From positions 124,001 to 188,000 of the forward strand of contig CALTDI010000010.1 of the NCBI GenBank assembly GCA_943842505.1: 64,000 nucleotides of DNA. Reading direction: 5' to 3'. Positions 18,303 to 27,915 of the stretch are shown one piece after another (position 1 is the stretch's first letter; every line of letters starts with the position of its first letter). The position numbers and the translations under genes are program-made. This stretch comes from an uncultured Pseudomonadales bacterium. GTDB taxonomy: Bacteria > Pseudomonadota > Gammaproteobacteria > Pseudomonadales > Pseudohongiellaceae. Below the pieces are notes generated by a model that saw only the letters and a list, made by a program, of their open reading frames with translations, was not told where the DNA came from and did no database searches.

Positions 18303-20306
18303 CTAGTGTGCAGCCGAACCCTGCGCTGCTGCACCTGGCAAAGCCATAGCCGTCAGTGTGCTGCCTGTCTGCAGAATGACATACTGGTGTCCTTCGTGAG
18401 TCCAGGAGCTCATGCCGTAGCGACTCGCCGCAGGAACTTCTACCCGGCCAACTTCTGCGCCTGTGGACTTGTCGATGGCAAACAGCTGCGGCGTGCCGTC
18501 GCTGTCTACATCGGAATAGATCAGCAGGTTCGCGGTAGTCACCATGGCTACGGCATTTCCTGTGCCTGTATTGCCGATATCAACACCCTGTAGTTCGGGC
18601 AGATTGGCGATGCGTGCCGGTGTCTCGCCGGTAGGTATCATCCATAGATGCTCGCCGGTGTTCATGTCTATTGCGGTGATGCGGCTATAGGGGGGCTTCC
18701 AAAGTGGAATGCCTAAGGGGTGTCTTGGGGTTGCTCCACCACGGCCTGCCGCATATTGTGAAAGCGTCGTGCCGGTTGGGGCGTCGTAGTAGGTGTCTGC
18801 CTCTTCCCCCGATACGAGAGGGCGAGCGGAACAGCTTGACCGGGACGTTACGTAGAGGATGCCTGTAGTGGGATCAGCCACAGAAGGGTGCGTAATATTC
18901 ACCGCGCCAGAGGGACAGATCATCGCCGAGATCTTGCCCAGTGGATTGTCTCTATGCAGAGGCGGATTGAATAATGGCCCCATCTGATATTCGGCAACGG
19001 CAGCGATGGCCTGTGCTCGAATCTCTGGCGTGAAATCAACCAGGGTATCTAAGCTGAGACCTTGCATGTCGTAAGGAGCGGGCTTGGTTGGGATGGGTTG
19101 TGTTGTAGACAGCTTCTCTCCTGGCACTATAGAGGCAGGAAAAGGTACTTCCTCTATGGGCCATATCGGTTCGCCGGTCTCTCTATTGAAGGTATAGACC
19201 AATCCCTGTTTCGTCGTCTGCGCCACGATGGGAGTGGTGCCCTGATCGGTTTCCACATCTAGCAGAATTGGCGCCGTTGGCAGGTCGAAGTTCCAGATGT
19301 CATGATGCACGATCTGAAAGTGCCAGGCTCGCTCGCCGGTTCTCGCATTCAATGCGATCAGGCTGGTGCCGTAGAGGTTGTCGCCGGGGTGATGACCGCC
19401 ATAGTAGTCGATCGTCACGCCATTCGTTGGTATGTAAACCAGGCCCAACTCTGGGTCTGCCGAAATTGGTGCCCAGGAGGAGATGTCGCCCGTGTACTGC
19501 CAGGCATCGTTCTCCCAAGTCTCATGCCCGTACTCTCCAGGCTGAGGAATCACGTTGAACTTCCAGAGGAACTCGCCGGTGCGGGCATCGTAGCCCAGCA
19601 TGTCGCCTGGCACGTTCTCGATTCTGGATTGGTTATAGCCTTGTTCCGCCGAATTACCCACGATGACTACATCGTTCACGACCAACGGTGGCGAGGAAGA
19701 AGTTATATAGCCTCGCTCTAGAGGAAGCCCCTCGTAGGGGTCGTAGGGATGGCCGAGATCGGCAAGCAGATCGACAACACCTGTGTCGGGAAAGCCATCT
19801 ATCGGCACGGGGCTGCCGAAACCGTCAAGTGGCGCGCCTGTTTCCGCATCCAGTGCGGTAAGGAAGAAACCCGGTGAAATGATGTAGATGATGTCTTTGC
19901 CGTCTACCTGACCGAAGCCTACACCCTTGCCGTAGTCTGCACGCATCGAATACTGATAACGCTCTGTATCGGGTTCTCTATAGGACCAAATAGTTTCGCC
20001 AGTCTTCGGGTCGATGGCGATGACGTGGCGACGTGCGCCGGCGACGGTATACATTCTGCCGTTAATATAGCTAGGTGTTGAGCGACCGCTCTGCGCCTGG
20101 AAGCTGGAACCATCCCATTGCCAGGCCACTTCTAGCTGACTGAAATTCTCAGCGGTGATTTCCTCCGAAGGGGAGAAGCGCGTATGGGCAAAGTCGTTTC
20201 CGAGGGTTGTCCATTCGACGGTGTCTTGTTGGGCAGTGGCCAGAGATGCCAATGATGCCAACAGGAAGGTCGCTGCACTGTTCAATAATTGGCGAGTTCT
20301 TATCAT
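18303..20306 (-). CDS. Periplasmic PQQ-dependent dehydrogenase (quinoprotein)
   Basis: A 667-residue exported quinoprotein (signal peptide 1-25, ending LATAQ). It is an eight-bladed propeller: W-type docking repeats such as DPKTGETIWSYR, NARTGERAWHF, NRETGEPIWPIEE and DMNTGEHLWMIP recur along the chain. HHDIWNFDLPTAPILLD is typical of the glucose/alcohol quinoprotein group. No haem c motif is present. It oxidises an alcohol or sugar in the periplasm and passes electrons to a cytochrome or quinone; the substrate is uncertain. No pqq biosynthesis genes are in the window. Confidence 0.9.
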   Translation of the reverse strand: MIRTRQLLNSAATFLLASLASLATAQQDTVEWTTLGNDFAHTRFSPSEEITAENFSQLEVAWQWDGSSFQAQSGRSTPSYINGRMYTVAGARRHVIAIDPKTGETIWSYREPDTERYQYSMRADYGKGVGFGQVDGKDIIYIISPGFFLTALDAETGAPLDGFGSPVPIDGFPDTGVVDLLADLGHPYDPYEGLPLERGYITSSSPPLVVNDVVIVGNSAEQGYNQSRIENVPGDMLGYDARTGEFLWKFNVIPQPGEYGHETWENDAWQYTGDISSWAPISADPELGLVYIPTNGVTIDYYGGHHPGDNLYGTSLIALNARTGERAWHFQIVHHDIWNFDLPTAPILLDVETDQGTTPIVAQTTKQGLVYTFNRETGEPIWPIEEVPFPASIVPGEKLSTTQPIPTKPAPYDMQGLSLDTLVDFTPEIRAQAIAAVAEYQMGPLFNPPLHRDNPLGKISAMICPSGAVNITHPSVADPTTGILYVTSRSSCSARPLVSGEEADTYYDAPTGTTLSQYAAGRGGATPRHPLGIPLWKPPYSRITAIDMNTGEHLWMIPTGETPARIANLPELQGVDIGNTGTGNAVAMVTTANLLIYSDVDSDGTPQLFAIDKSTGAEVGRVEVPAASRYGMSSWTHEGHQYVILQTGSTLTAMALPGAAAQGSAAH

Positions 20307-20598
20307 TATTAGATCCTCATATTGGAGTAGCGGTGATTGCTGGTCTGTGCTGCGGGCTCTGTAGAGATGTTCTCGCAGGGTGTTCCCGCGACAGCTTCAA
20401 GGGTGCGCAGGACCAACAGATACTGGTTCTGAGAGTAACGCAGCTACTGCTTTTTGTCATGCAACATTGCAGCGTAGACGGGGTGTGGGGGAGATTTTCC
20501 GGGGCGAGATGAAGAAGCTGAGAAAATGCGCGTTAGCGGCTCGATCTCTGCCGCTGTCGTGACGCTGCAACTGCAGCTGGGGAGGGGCAGAGCTCTGC

Positions 20599-20910
20599 CT
20601 ATTGAGGGCCTGGGTAGCGATCCTCTTCGGCAGATACATACACCGTTGTGGCGCAGATCGCCTGCTCGCGTAGAGCCTCTAGAGATTTCAGCCTGCCGTC
20701 CTTCTTGTAGCGTTCGAACGCATCGAGGTCTGGAAATTTAAGGACATGTACCTCATCGACCCTCGGTGTTTGCTTTAGGTCCGTTGAGCTAGGTCGGAAA
20801 GCGGTTTCCAGGTTTCCACCATGTGCCGCCATGATTGTCATGGCCTGCCTCTCAAACTGCGCAAAGGCCTCGGCATCGCGAATACTAAGTAGGGCAACGA
20901 TTGTTAGCAT
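20599..20910 (-). CDS. DUF1330-family small protein
   Basis: A 103-residue protein of the ferredoxin-like, dimeric alpha+beta barrel DUF1330 group: IRDAEAFAQFERQAMTIMAAHGG, then VDEVHVLKFPDLDAFERY and a short tail. The role of the family is not established. The ATG at 20910 is preferred because the domain begins right there; a longer frame reaching 21105 adds a stretch without family resemblance. The ribosome site is weak. Confidence 0.7.
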   Translation of the reverse strand: MLTIVALLSIRDAEAFAQFERQAMTIMAAHGGNLETAFRPSSTDLKQTPRVDEVHVLKFPDLDAFERYKKDGRLKSLEALREQAICATTVYVSAEEDRYPGPQ

Positions 20911-21269
20911 AGCGATTTCTGCTGTAGCGGGAATGACAAAAGTCTGACATAGAGTAGGTGAAATTAGTGGAGTAAGAAACTGCTCGCGCCTGCACTGCGC
21001 GCTTTCGCATAGATTGATGCCTTGACCAAGTAGGCCGCAAATTGCCACACTGGCAGAGGTAGCTATATCTACTGCTATGGCGAAGTAAAAGGCACTTAAA
21101 TACAATGTGTTAGGTAGGTTCGCTATGACTTCGACAGCCGCGCCTCGTGTTTAGCTCGAGTTCAGTGTTGATTCAGGTCGAGCGCCCTATAAATGCAGTC
21201 AGTTCCATGAATAGTGGCGAGAAAAGATTCGCCCCTCAAGAGCGAGTCGTTGCTGTAACCGGTAGAACT

Positions 21270-22379
21270 ATGAGAACAAGCATGTACAGGCCTCCAATCT
21301 CTCGTGCCAGCACAGCCTGGCGGGCTCTGCCCTGCCTTGCCTTGGCGATTCTGGGGGCTGTCCTTGTAACTAGTCCTGCGCTAGCGCAGCAGCCGCCGAA
21401 TGATTCCGAGCAGGGCTTAATCGAATTGGATAGCAGTGTAGAGAATGATCAGCTTGACTCGCAGCAGCGTGCCCGTGAAGAAGAAATTGCGCAAGAGTTA
21501 AGCCTGCGCCGGCGAGCGATCGATGAGCTGCAGGGCAGTCAGGGTATCTATGCGCCTGAGCTGCAAGAGGCTTATGGGGATTTGGCGTCACTGTTTGAGG
21601 AGATGGACGATTTCGAATCGGCAATTGCTGTCTATTCTGATGCGCTACAGATAAGCAGGATCAACACGGGTCTCTATAGCGATCAGCAACTGCCTATCAT
21701 TCAGTCTCTGATAGAGAGTAATAGTCAGCTGCGAAACTGGGAAGCAGCGGATGACCTGCAAGAACTGCGCTACCATATAAGCACTCGCCTATACGATTTG
21801 GCTGATCTCGCCTACTTGGAGGCGGCGGAGAATTACGGCGCATGGAAGCTGCGCCTGCTGCGACAGAACCTGCTCGATCTGAGCTATCGTTCCTATTCGG
21901 GCAGTGCGGAAGAACTGAGCGAGTTCTATGAGCGCCTCTTGCTGAATCTGGAAGTCCATCCCAACTTCAGGGCAGCGAAAAAGATTGACGTTCTCCAGGG
22001 TAAGTCCGAGGCAGATTTGATTCTGGTAAGGGCTATAGCGACTACTCCCTATACGTCGTTTGAAGGCACCGTCAGTCGCTATATCAACCAGCAGCGTTGT
22101 CGCAATGTGCGCAGTGCATCGGGGCAGGTAGTCAGGGAGTGCGTTAGTGTTCAGGTTGAGAACCCGCGTTACCGGCAATCACAAAGGGATGCGAAGCGCT
22201 TTGCCCTGAATCGAAGGACCAGGGCCGTGCAGGATTCCATCGACATGCTGAAACAGATCTATGAGCAGAGCGATGAGCTAGGCTCCAGGGAGCGCGAACA
22301 GCTCGAAGCGCAGATCGCCGAGCTCGAGACCGAGACATTTCAGCTGCTCAGGCAGTCCAGGTCGCGGCGATTGTTCTAA
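21270..22379 (+). CDS. Exported TPR-like protein of unknown function
   Basis: The predicted protein has a signal peptide (about 35 residues, ending SPALAQ) and is then almost wholly helical. YAPELQEAYGDLASLFEEM and FESAIAVYSDALQ form TPR-like repeats near residues 80-125. A C-terminal coiled coil (about 335-410) is rich in Glu, Arg and Gln. It is likely a periplasmic scaffold. The frame is open back to 21147, but the ATG at 21270 places the signal peptide properly. No function is assigned. It is divergent from the DUF1330 gene across a 359-bp gap in which I see no clear motif. Confidence 0.7.
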   Translation: MRTSMYRPPISRASTAWRALPCLALAILGAVLVTSPALAQQPPNDSEQGLIELDSSVENDQLDSQQRAREEEIAQELSLRRRAIDELQGSQGIYAPELQEAYGDLASLFEEMDDFESAIAVYSDALQISRINTGLYSDQQLPIIQSLIESNSQLRNWEAADDLQELRYHISTRLYDLADLAYLEAAENYGAWKLRLLRQNLLDLSYRSYSGSAEELSEFYERLLLNLEVHPNFRAAKKIDVLQGKSEADLILVRAIATTPYTSFEGTVSRYINQQRCRNVRSASGQVVRECVSVQVENPRYRQSQRDAKRFALNRRTRAVQDSIDMLKQIYEQSDELGSREREQLEAQIAELETETFQLLRQSRSRRLF

Positions 22380-22569
22380 GGCTTCTCTTGCTGCAGACAT
22401 CCTCAATTAGGCTCTGAAAGCCGATTAACGGGCGAGACTTGCGTATTAGTCGCATTTATCCCGGGATCTGCCCCTGTTTTACTGGAAAATCGGTAGTACA
22501 AAGTGTTCAATAGCCCTGTCCTGTGACGCGTCCGCGATTCAGGTCTGTATTAAACAACCGGAGGAGATT

Positions 22570-23112
22570 ATGTCTCATTTTGTTAACCGACTAACTCGGC
22601 TTACGCTGGCTGCTGTATTAGCTGCCGTCGCGCTGGGAAGTCAATTTGCTGCCGCATTGGAAGTGGGTGATAAAGCACCTGATTTTTCTCTGCAGGCATC
22701 GGATGGCAAGACCTATAGCATGTCCCAGTTTCTGGGCGAGAAGCCTGTAGTAATTGCTTTTTTTCCTAAAGCCTTCACCGGCGGATGAACTATGCAATGT
22801 AAAGCGCTGCGTGACAGTGCAAGAGAAATTGAAAGTTTTGACGTTGCTTATTTCATGGCTAGTGTAGATACCCTTGAAGACAATACGGCTTTTGCTGAAG
22901 AGCATGCGGCTGGTTTTCCGATTCTTGCAGATCCAGAGAAGAAGATGACAACTGACTATGGGGTTTTGATGGCGGCGGGTTTCGCTAATCGTTGGACCTA
23001 TTACATCGGTGCCGACGGTACAATTCTTAAGATAGACAAGGAAACCAAGCCAGCAACGGCAGGCAAGGACTTAACCCGCACGATGGAAGAATTGGGTTTT
23101 CCTAAGGTATAA
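22570..23112 (+). CDS. Selenocysteine-containing exported peroxiredoxin (UGA at codon 73)
   Basis: Codon 73 (22786-22788) is an in-frame TGA. On both sides the frame encodes one uninterrupted peroxiredoxin of 180 residues: PDFSLQASDGKTYSM before, then FFPKAFTGG-U-TMQCKALRDS, and FPILADPEKKMTTDYGV after. The TGA stands exactly where PxxxTxxC requires the peroxidatic cysteine, so reading it as Sec gives PxxxTxxU. Cys77, four residues on, could resolve the selenenic acid. A signal peptide (about 1-29) places it in the periplasm. GGAGGAG lies before the ATG. Standard gene calling splits it into 72-residue and 106-residue pieces. A candidate SECIS lies 21 nt after the TGA. A terminator follows at 23187. 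Confidence 0.9.
22786..22820 (+). promoter_or_regulatory. UGA(Sec) codon plus candidate bacterial SECIS hairpin
   Basis: After the TGA at 22786-22788, GCGCTG (22804-22809) pairs with CAGTGC (22815-22820), six pairs including one G-U, around the loop CGTGA. The loop begins 21 nt after the UGA and has G at its second position. Both agree with the known bacterial SECIS rules (16-37 nt distance, a G among the first two loop bases). Function is inferred. Confidence 0.7.
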
Positions 23113-23186
23113 ATCACAGAGCTGAGTCTCATTTTGTGTGCCTCAGTTCAGGTCTTGTAAATCAAGACAGTGTGAATGCAGTAATT

Positions 23187-23220
23187 AAACCCGAATGTGA
23201 GTGCGCATTCGGGTTTTTTA
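23187..23220 (+). terminator. Rho-independent terminator of the seleno-peroxiredoxin gene
   Basis: AAACCCGAATG pairs with CATTCGGGTTT, followed by a T-run. It lies 75 bp after the peroxiredoxin stop and shows that transcription covers the whole UGA-containing gene. Confidence 0.88.
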
Positions 23221-23393
23221 TTGCAGCGCCGCAAGCAATCGATAGAGGCTAGTGCAATCTGTCCAAAATGGGGCAGTTCATGACAATAGCCTGACAGTGC
23301 CATGTACTGTGTTGTAGCCTGTCAGGGGCTGTGACAAAATGTTAGACATCTAGCTCTTTCCCACACAAGCAACCGCACTATTGGAGTGATTTA

Positions 23394-24272
23394 ATGTCAA
23401 AAGCTGGCATCTGGGTAATCGCGGCCATAGCCGTGTTCACGCTATTGTATCTCGTGTACTTGGCGGCCACTTTTGAAGCCCCTACGGGTACCACAACCGT
23501 GATCGTGCCAGCGACGCCTACGCAAGCGGCTGCCGAGCCTGCTCCAGTGAGGGCTCCCAGTCTTCCGCAGACGCGATTGCAGCCCAGGGATGAACCGCCG
23601 GCCACCGCTACGGCGCCGGTAATAGAAGAGCCTCCAGTGGAAGTGGAAATCACCGAGCCGGTTTTGCAAGAGGCGCCGGCAGAGGTCGTGCAATTGCCCA
23701 GTCTTAATGAGAGCGATGCTTTTGTCTTTGAGGGATTGCGTGCTTTGCAGAATGGCGCGGCTGTAATTAGCGTGCTCGCCGATGAGCAATTGATACGCAG
23801 TATCGTTGTTTTCGTCGACAACATTAGCCGAGGCGGGTTTCCACAGACAGGCCTGCCCTATAAGCGCATAGGACAGGAGATGCCTGTTCGAAATATCGAT
23901 GCGAACCTTTTCGTAATGGAGCCGAGCGCACATGCTCGCTTTGATTCAATCATCGACACCTTTGTCTCGGTTGATACGCAGCAGGCCATGGCTCTGTATA
24001 GGACCCTGGGGCCATTGTTTCAACAAGCCTACGCGGAAATCGGATATCGGAATGTAGATTTTGATGACACCCTGCGCTCGGCTATCAACATAGTACTGCG
24101 CTCACCCAATGTCGAAGGGCCTTATCAGTTAGTGAAGCCTTCAGTCATGTTTCTGTATGCGGATGCTAACATTGAGAATATGGCAGAGGTGCAGAAACAG
24201 CTGATTCGGATTGGGCCTGAAAATACTGAAAAACTAAAAGAAAAGCTGCGATTATTTTCCGAACAGTTGTAG
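23394..24272 (+). CDS. DUF3014-family membrane-anchored protein
   Basis: A 292-residue protein: one N-terminal membrane helix (about 6-27), a long Pro/Ala/Glu linker (30-100) and a C-terminal DUF3014 domain. Domain marks are LPSLNESDAFVFEGL, the strand IRSIVVFVDNISRG, HARFDSIIDTFVSVDT and LYRTLGPLFQQAYAEIGY. The function of DUF3014 is not known. The linker suggests it reaches across the periplasm. The next gene (sseA-like) starts 33 bp later on the same strand. Confidence 0.85.
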   Translation: MSKAGIWVIAAIAVFTLLYLVYLAATFEAPTGTTTVIVPATPTQAAAEPAPVRAPSLPQTRLQPRDEPPATATAPVIEEPPVEVEITEPVLQEAPAEVVQLPSLNESDAFVFEGLRALQNGAAVISVLADEQLIRSIVVFVDNISRGGFPQTGLPYKRIGQEMPVRNIDANLFVMEPSAHARFDSIIDTFVSVDTQQAMALYRTLGPLFQQAYAEIGYRNVDFDDTLRSAINIVLRSPNVEGPYQLVKPSVMFLYADANIENMAEVQKQLIRIGPENTEKLKEKLRLFSEQL

Positions 24273-24305
24273 CGCTTTATTAGATCAAACTAACTGGCTG
24301 ACTTC

Positions 24306-25160
24306 ATGCTGCGATTACCTTCACCACTCGTCGATAGTAACTGGTTGAATGAGAATCTTCATGCGCCTGAGCTTGTTATATTGGATGCCTCGGTTGCTCC
24401 CGTCGTGCCGGGGTATGAGTCGCTAAATAGCGAGGCGAGTTTCGTTGCTATCCCGGGCGCGCGACGCTTCGATTACGATACAAGAATCTGCAAACAAGAT
24501 TCCTCCCTGCCTCATATGATGCCTGAACAGGAATTGTTTGAAGAAGAAGTAAGAAAGCTCGGTATAAATAGCAACAGCGTTATAGTGGTGTATGACGACG
24601 TCGGTATCTACGCCAGCCCACGGGCCTGGTGGATGCTTCGTGCTATGGGGCATGAGCAAGTCGCCGTTCTCGATGGCGGTTTGCGTGCCTGGATCGATGC
24701 TGGCCTTGCGACCAGCGATAGCCTAGAGACAGAATTTCCTCTCGGTGATTTTCAAGCCCAGTATGCGGCCGAGTCATTCTGTGATTTTTCCGTTGTACTC
24801 TCGGCGTTGGATGACCCTGCTTGCGCTATTCTCGATGCCCGCTCCAGCGGTAGATTTTACGGGACTGCTCCCGAGCCCAGGCCCGGCATTCGCGGAGGGC
24901 ATATGCCTAATGCGCAAAACTTGCCCTTCCCGGAGTTGCTGGACGGTGGCAGGATGAAGCCGGTAGCACAGCTTGAGAAAATCTTCGATGAGTTAGTCGA
25001 TGGCAGCGATAGGCGGCTAATTACTTCCTGTGGTTCTGGGCTTACCGCTTGTATCCTCACCTTCGCGGCCTACTTAGCGGGGCATCGCAAGTTATCTGTC
25101 TATGATGGCTCCTGGATCGAGTGGGGAGCGCCCTCCAAACTACCCGTCGTTACCGATTGA
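24306..25160 (+). CDS. sseA: 3-Mercaptopyruvate/thiosulfate sulfurtransferase (tandem rhodanese)
   Basis: A 284-residue two-domain rhodanese. The N-terminal inactive domain has VIVVYDDVGIYASPRAWWML; the C-terminal domain carries the active-site loop with Cys242 in SCGSGLTAC. The CGSG(V/L)T loop is characteristic of 3-mercaptopyruvate sulfurtransferases rather than CRKGVT thiosulfate enzymes. It transfers sulfur from 3-mercaptopyruvate to cyanide or thiols. It is cytoplasmic and probably co-transcribed with the DUF3014 gene. Confidence 0.9.
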   Translation: MLRLPSPLVDSNWLNENLHAPELVILDASVAPVVPGYESLNSEASFVAIPGARRFDYDTRICKQDSSLPHMMPEQELFEEEVRKLGINSNSVIVVYDDVGIYASPRAWWMLRAMGHEQVAVLDGGLRAWIDAGLATSDSLETEFPLGDFQAQYAAESFCDFSVVLSALDDPACAILDARSSGRFYGTAPEPRPGIRGGHMPNAQNLPFPELLDGGRMKPVAQLEKIFDELVDGSDRRLITSCGSGLTACILTFAAYLAGHRKLSVYDGSWIEWGAPSKLPVVTD

Positions 25161-25286
25161 GATTGTAGGCAATTCCCTCAGGCTGCAGCCTAGTAGTGGT
25201 CCCTTGTTGCGGTATAGGATCGCTTGGAATAAATCGTTGGCAGGCTAGTTTGTGATTGTTGCAAAGATAGAAGCGGGGGTTTTAGC

Positions 25287-25541
25287 TTGAAGTGCTCAAA
25301 TCACCCGAGTGTAGAGGCCATCGCAGAATGTGCGAAGTGTGCCGCGGCGCTATGTGGTATCTGCGCGGATTTCAGCGGTTCCTCTATTCCATTCCTGCGC
25401 TGCCAGGAGAACTCCCGCTCTCAATATAATTACGCGAGCAGCGGGCGATATCGAAGTCAGGCATCCTAATCCGCAAATTCTCGGCTTCAGTGAGTTGTAT
25501 GTCAGTAGAAATAATCACACTCCTACGGCAATGGTGCTCTG
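25287..25541 (+). pseudogene. B-box-type zinc-finger fragment, decayed
   Basis: The first 30 codons from a TTG start read as a B-box-like zinc knuckle: CSNHPSVEAIAECAKC then LCGICADF, with paired Cys/His ligands. After that the similarity breaks up (SSIPFLRCQEN) and the frame ends at 25469. It looks like the start of a membrane or secretion-associated B-box protein that has lost its remainder. The next locus is a frameshifted pilin, so this whole 0.8-kb stretch seems to be decaying. Confidence 0.4.
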
Positions 25542-26080
25542 ATGATTCGCCGCGCACATCAAACAATGGCCGCCAAAAACTCCGGCTTTACGCTCATCGA
25601 GCTAATGGCTGTAACGGCGATTTTTGGAATTCTGCTTAGTGTTGCCTTTCCTGTAGTCAGAAATTACAACATCAAGGCGCAGGCGACCGAAGGTGTATTG
25701 CTCTTGAGCGAGCTGCGTCCCGAGTAGAGATCGGCTTTAACCGAACCAATACTTTAGATTTAGAGATACCTTCGTCGCCACCCGCGGATGGGCAGAAATT
25801 TGGTGGGCCTTCCTATACCTTCTCCACGCTGTTCGGGGTGGCAAGCGAAATGTGGGACAGCGCAGAGTATCAAGTAAAAGGGCCTCATGGAGTACTTGTG
25901 TTGCGAGCGAAGAGAAAGCCGGAGTGGGGGAATTTAGATATCGGATTGTATCTACAGATTCGATTGAATGATGATGATACTCTCAGCTTTCGTTGCACGA
26001 TTAATAACCTGGCTAGCCGTGAACCTTATGTGCCGTCGACTTGTATGGATGGTAGTGTAGATGACTGGGTGTCCTGGTGA
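25542..26080 (+). pseudogene. Type IV pilin-like protein, single frameshift
   Basis: The start of the gene is a type IV pilin/pseudopilin leader and helix: KNSGFTLIELMAVTAIFGIL, with Gly before the processed Phe. The frame stops at 25727 after LLSELRPE. The rest (RVEIGFNRTNTL, FSTLFGVASEMWDSAEYQVKG, LYLQIRLNDDDTLSFRC) is in the frame ending at 26080. One missing C in the CCC run near 25714-25717 would restore CGT CCC CGA GTA GAG and give a pilin of about 179 residues with a C-terminal Cys pair. It is either decayed or an indel error. No other pilus genes are nearby. Confidence 0.65.
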
Positions 26081-26087
26081 TAATCCG

Positions 26088-26639
26088 CTAGCTTATCTCT
26101 TCTTTTTCTTTTCCTTCCTCTTCCTCCTCGCTAGTCTTCTTCGCTTGAGGTTTCTGTTTTAGTCTCATAAAGGGCTTTTGTATAAGCAAGTTGTTTGGAT
26201 AGTTGATTAGGTTTCCTTCACTGTCTACCAGCAGCACCTGAAATACCTTGATGTCCACGATCTTTCCTTCCAGGGTGTTCTCGGCATCGATGATGCGGAC
26301 ATAGTCTCCAATTCGAGCAGGGTAATTAAAGAAGATCACGACACTCGCGGTTAGGTTGCTCAGAATAGACCACTGTGCAAACAAGGCGACGCCGCCTATG
26401 GCGATTACCGAGGAGCCGAATAGAAGCACGCCGTTGTAGTCTACGCCCCATATGAAAAACAGCACGAAGATGCTCAGGCTCGCGAGTGCAAAGTTGATGA
26501 TCTTGGAGACGTAGATGGCGCGCTCGGGAGCTGCGCGCTTCTTCTTGCCTAGTTCCACAACGAAATGCGATATCATATTTGTGGACAGGATGAATGCCCC
26601 AAGTACGACAGCCGTAAATAGCCAATTGTAGTAGTTCAT
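26088..26639 (-). CDS. Small mechanosensitive channel (MscS family)
   Basis: A 183-residue protein with three membrane helices (about 5-25, 48-68, 75-95) and the start of an MscS beta domain: FGSSVIAIGGVALFAQWSILSNLTA is the pore-lining TM3 pattern, and FFNYPARIGDYVRI the following strand. The usual C-terminal alpha/beta cage is missing; instead there is a Lys/Glu-rich tail. It is a minimal MscS-type channel for osmotic release or signalling. Confidence 0.8.
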   Translation of the reverse strand: MNYYNWLFTAVVLGAFILSTNMISHFVVELGKKKRAAPERAIYVSKIINFALASLSIFVLFFIWGVDYNGVLLFGSSVIAIGGVALFAQWSILSNLTASVVIFFNYPARIGDYVRIIDAENTLEGKIVDIKVFQVLLVDSEGNLINYPNNLLIQKPFMRLKQKPQAKKTSEEEEEGKEKEEIS

Positions 26640-26780
26640 TTTGCCTAGCTCTGGGAGTAGAGGGAGCGAGATTATCTATGAAATTTGTGCGGAATGAGAG
26701 GGTTTTTTACAAGTCTGCGCAATTTTTAGTACAATCGATAGTTAGTAAATGCGCTGGATTTACGTTCCAGTCAGCTGAGG

Positions 26781-27800
26781 ATGATCATGAATAGCACTGC
26801 CAATGACGTAGTTGTCGCCGCTCTCTATCGTTTCGCGAAATTGCCCGACTATGAATCTTATCGAGACCCCCTGCTCGAGCTAATGCTCAAGCATGATGTG
26901 CGCGGCACACTGTTACTTGCGGCCGAGGGTATTAATGGCACGATCGCTGGCAGTCGAGCGGGCATCGACTCCGTGCTCGATTGGCTTGCGTTAGACGAGC
27001 GCTTTGCAGACATCGAGGCCAAGGAGTCTTACGTCGCCGAAAATCCTTTCTATCGAACCAAGGTGAAACTTAAGAAAGAGATAGTCACCATGGGGGTCGA
27101 GGATATCGATCCGACTCATATCGTTGGCACCTATGTTGAGCCGGAGGATTGGAACGCGTTGATCGAGGACCCGGCGGTGCTCGTTCTGGATACCCGCAAT
27201 CAATATGAAGTCGAGATCGGAACATTCAAGAACGCGGTCAATCCACAGACAGATTCATTCAGGGAGTTTCCCGAATACGTAGAGGAAAATCTCGATCCGG
27301 CGGTGCATAAGAAAGTCGCCATGTTTTGCACAGGAGGCATACGCTGCGAGAAATCGACTGCCTACTTAAAGCAGCAGGGTTTCGAGGATGTATTTCATCT
27401 CAAAGGTGGCATTTTAAAATACCTGGAGCAGCAGCCGGAAGCCGATAGTAAATGGCAGGGTGAATGCTTTGTTTTCGACAATCGCGTGACGGTTAATCAT
27501 AAGCTGGAGAAGGGCGATTACGATCAATGCCATGCCTGCCGTCGTCCCATTACCGAACAGGACAAGGGCAGCGAGCACTATCAGAAGGGTGTTAGCTGTC
27601 ACCATTGCTACGATAAACATACTAGGGAACAGACCCGTCGCTTCGCCGAGCGTGAGCGCCAGGTGCAGCTTGCTCAGCAACGGGGAGAGCCGCATATTGG
27701 TGCCCCTATGCAATCCGCTATCGAGAAGGGAAAGCAGGAGAAACTTCGCTTCAAGGAGGCGCAGAGAGAGCGAGAGAAGGGGAAGCTCCATAACTCCTAG
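26781..27800 (+). CDS. trhO: tRNA uridine(34) hydroxylase TrhO (rhodanese domain, UPF0176)
   Basis: A 339-residue protein matching the E. coli YceA/TrhO layout: an N-terminal ferredoxin-like domain ([14 protein letters not shown]), a central rhodanese domain with the catalytic Cys183 in [13 protein letters not shown], and a C-terminal cysteine-rich region ([17 protein letters not shown]). TrhO hydroxylates U34 of certain tRNAs as the first step of cmo5U/mo5U formation. The C-terminus has a Lys/Glu/Arg-rich tail. It is monocistronic. An ATG two codons in is an equally possible start. Confidence 0.93.
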   Translation: MIMNSTANDVVVAALYRFAKLPDYESYRDPLLELMLKHDVRGTLLLAAEGINGTIAGSRAGIDSVLDWLALDERFADIEAKESYVAENPFYRTKVKLKKEIVTMGVEDIDPTHIVGTYVEPEDWNALIEDPAVLVLDTRNQYEVEIGTFKNAVNPQTDSFREFPEYVEENLDPAVHKKVAMFCTGGIRCEKSTAYLKQQGFEDVFHLKGGILKYLEQQPEADSKWQGECFVFDNRVTVNHKLEKGDYDQCHACRRPITEQDKGSEHYQKGVSCHHCYDKHTREQTRRFAERERQVQLAQQRGEPHIGAPMQSAIEKGKQEKLRFKEAQREREKGKLHNS

Positions 27801-27915
27801 ATGCTGATTTCTCATCGGCATGGCTGCACGCTTGCTTTTTGGGTATAGTCTTTTGCTATTGCTATGGCACTGTGATGCGCGGTGAATAGCTGAAAAATAG
27901 TAAAAGGCGACTACT

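Noticed and set aside
20207-20562. Overlapping plus-strand open frames upstream of the first quinoprotein gene
   Set aside because: They are shadows of the minus-strand leader and promoter region without ribosome sites.
22792-23112. A separate 106-residue gene starting at the ATG after the TGA
   Set aside because: The ATG lies two codons after the TGA inside the catalytic motif and has no ribosome site; a protein starting there lacks half of the peroxiredoxin fold.
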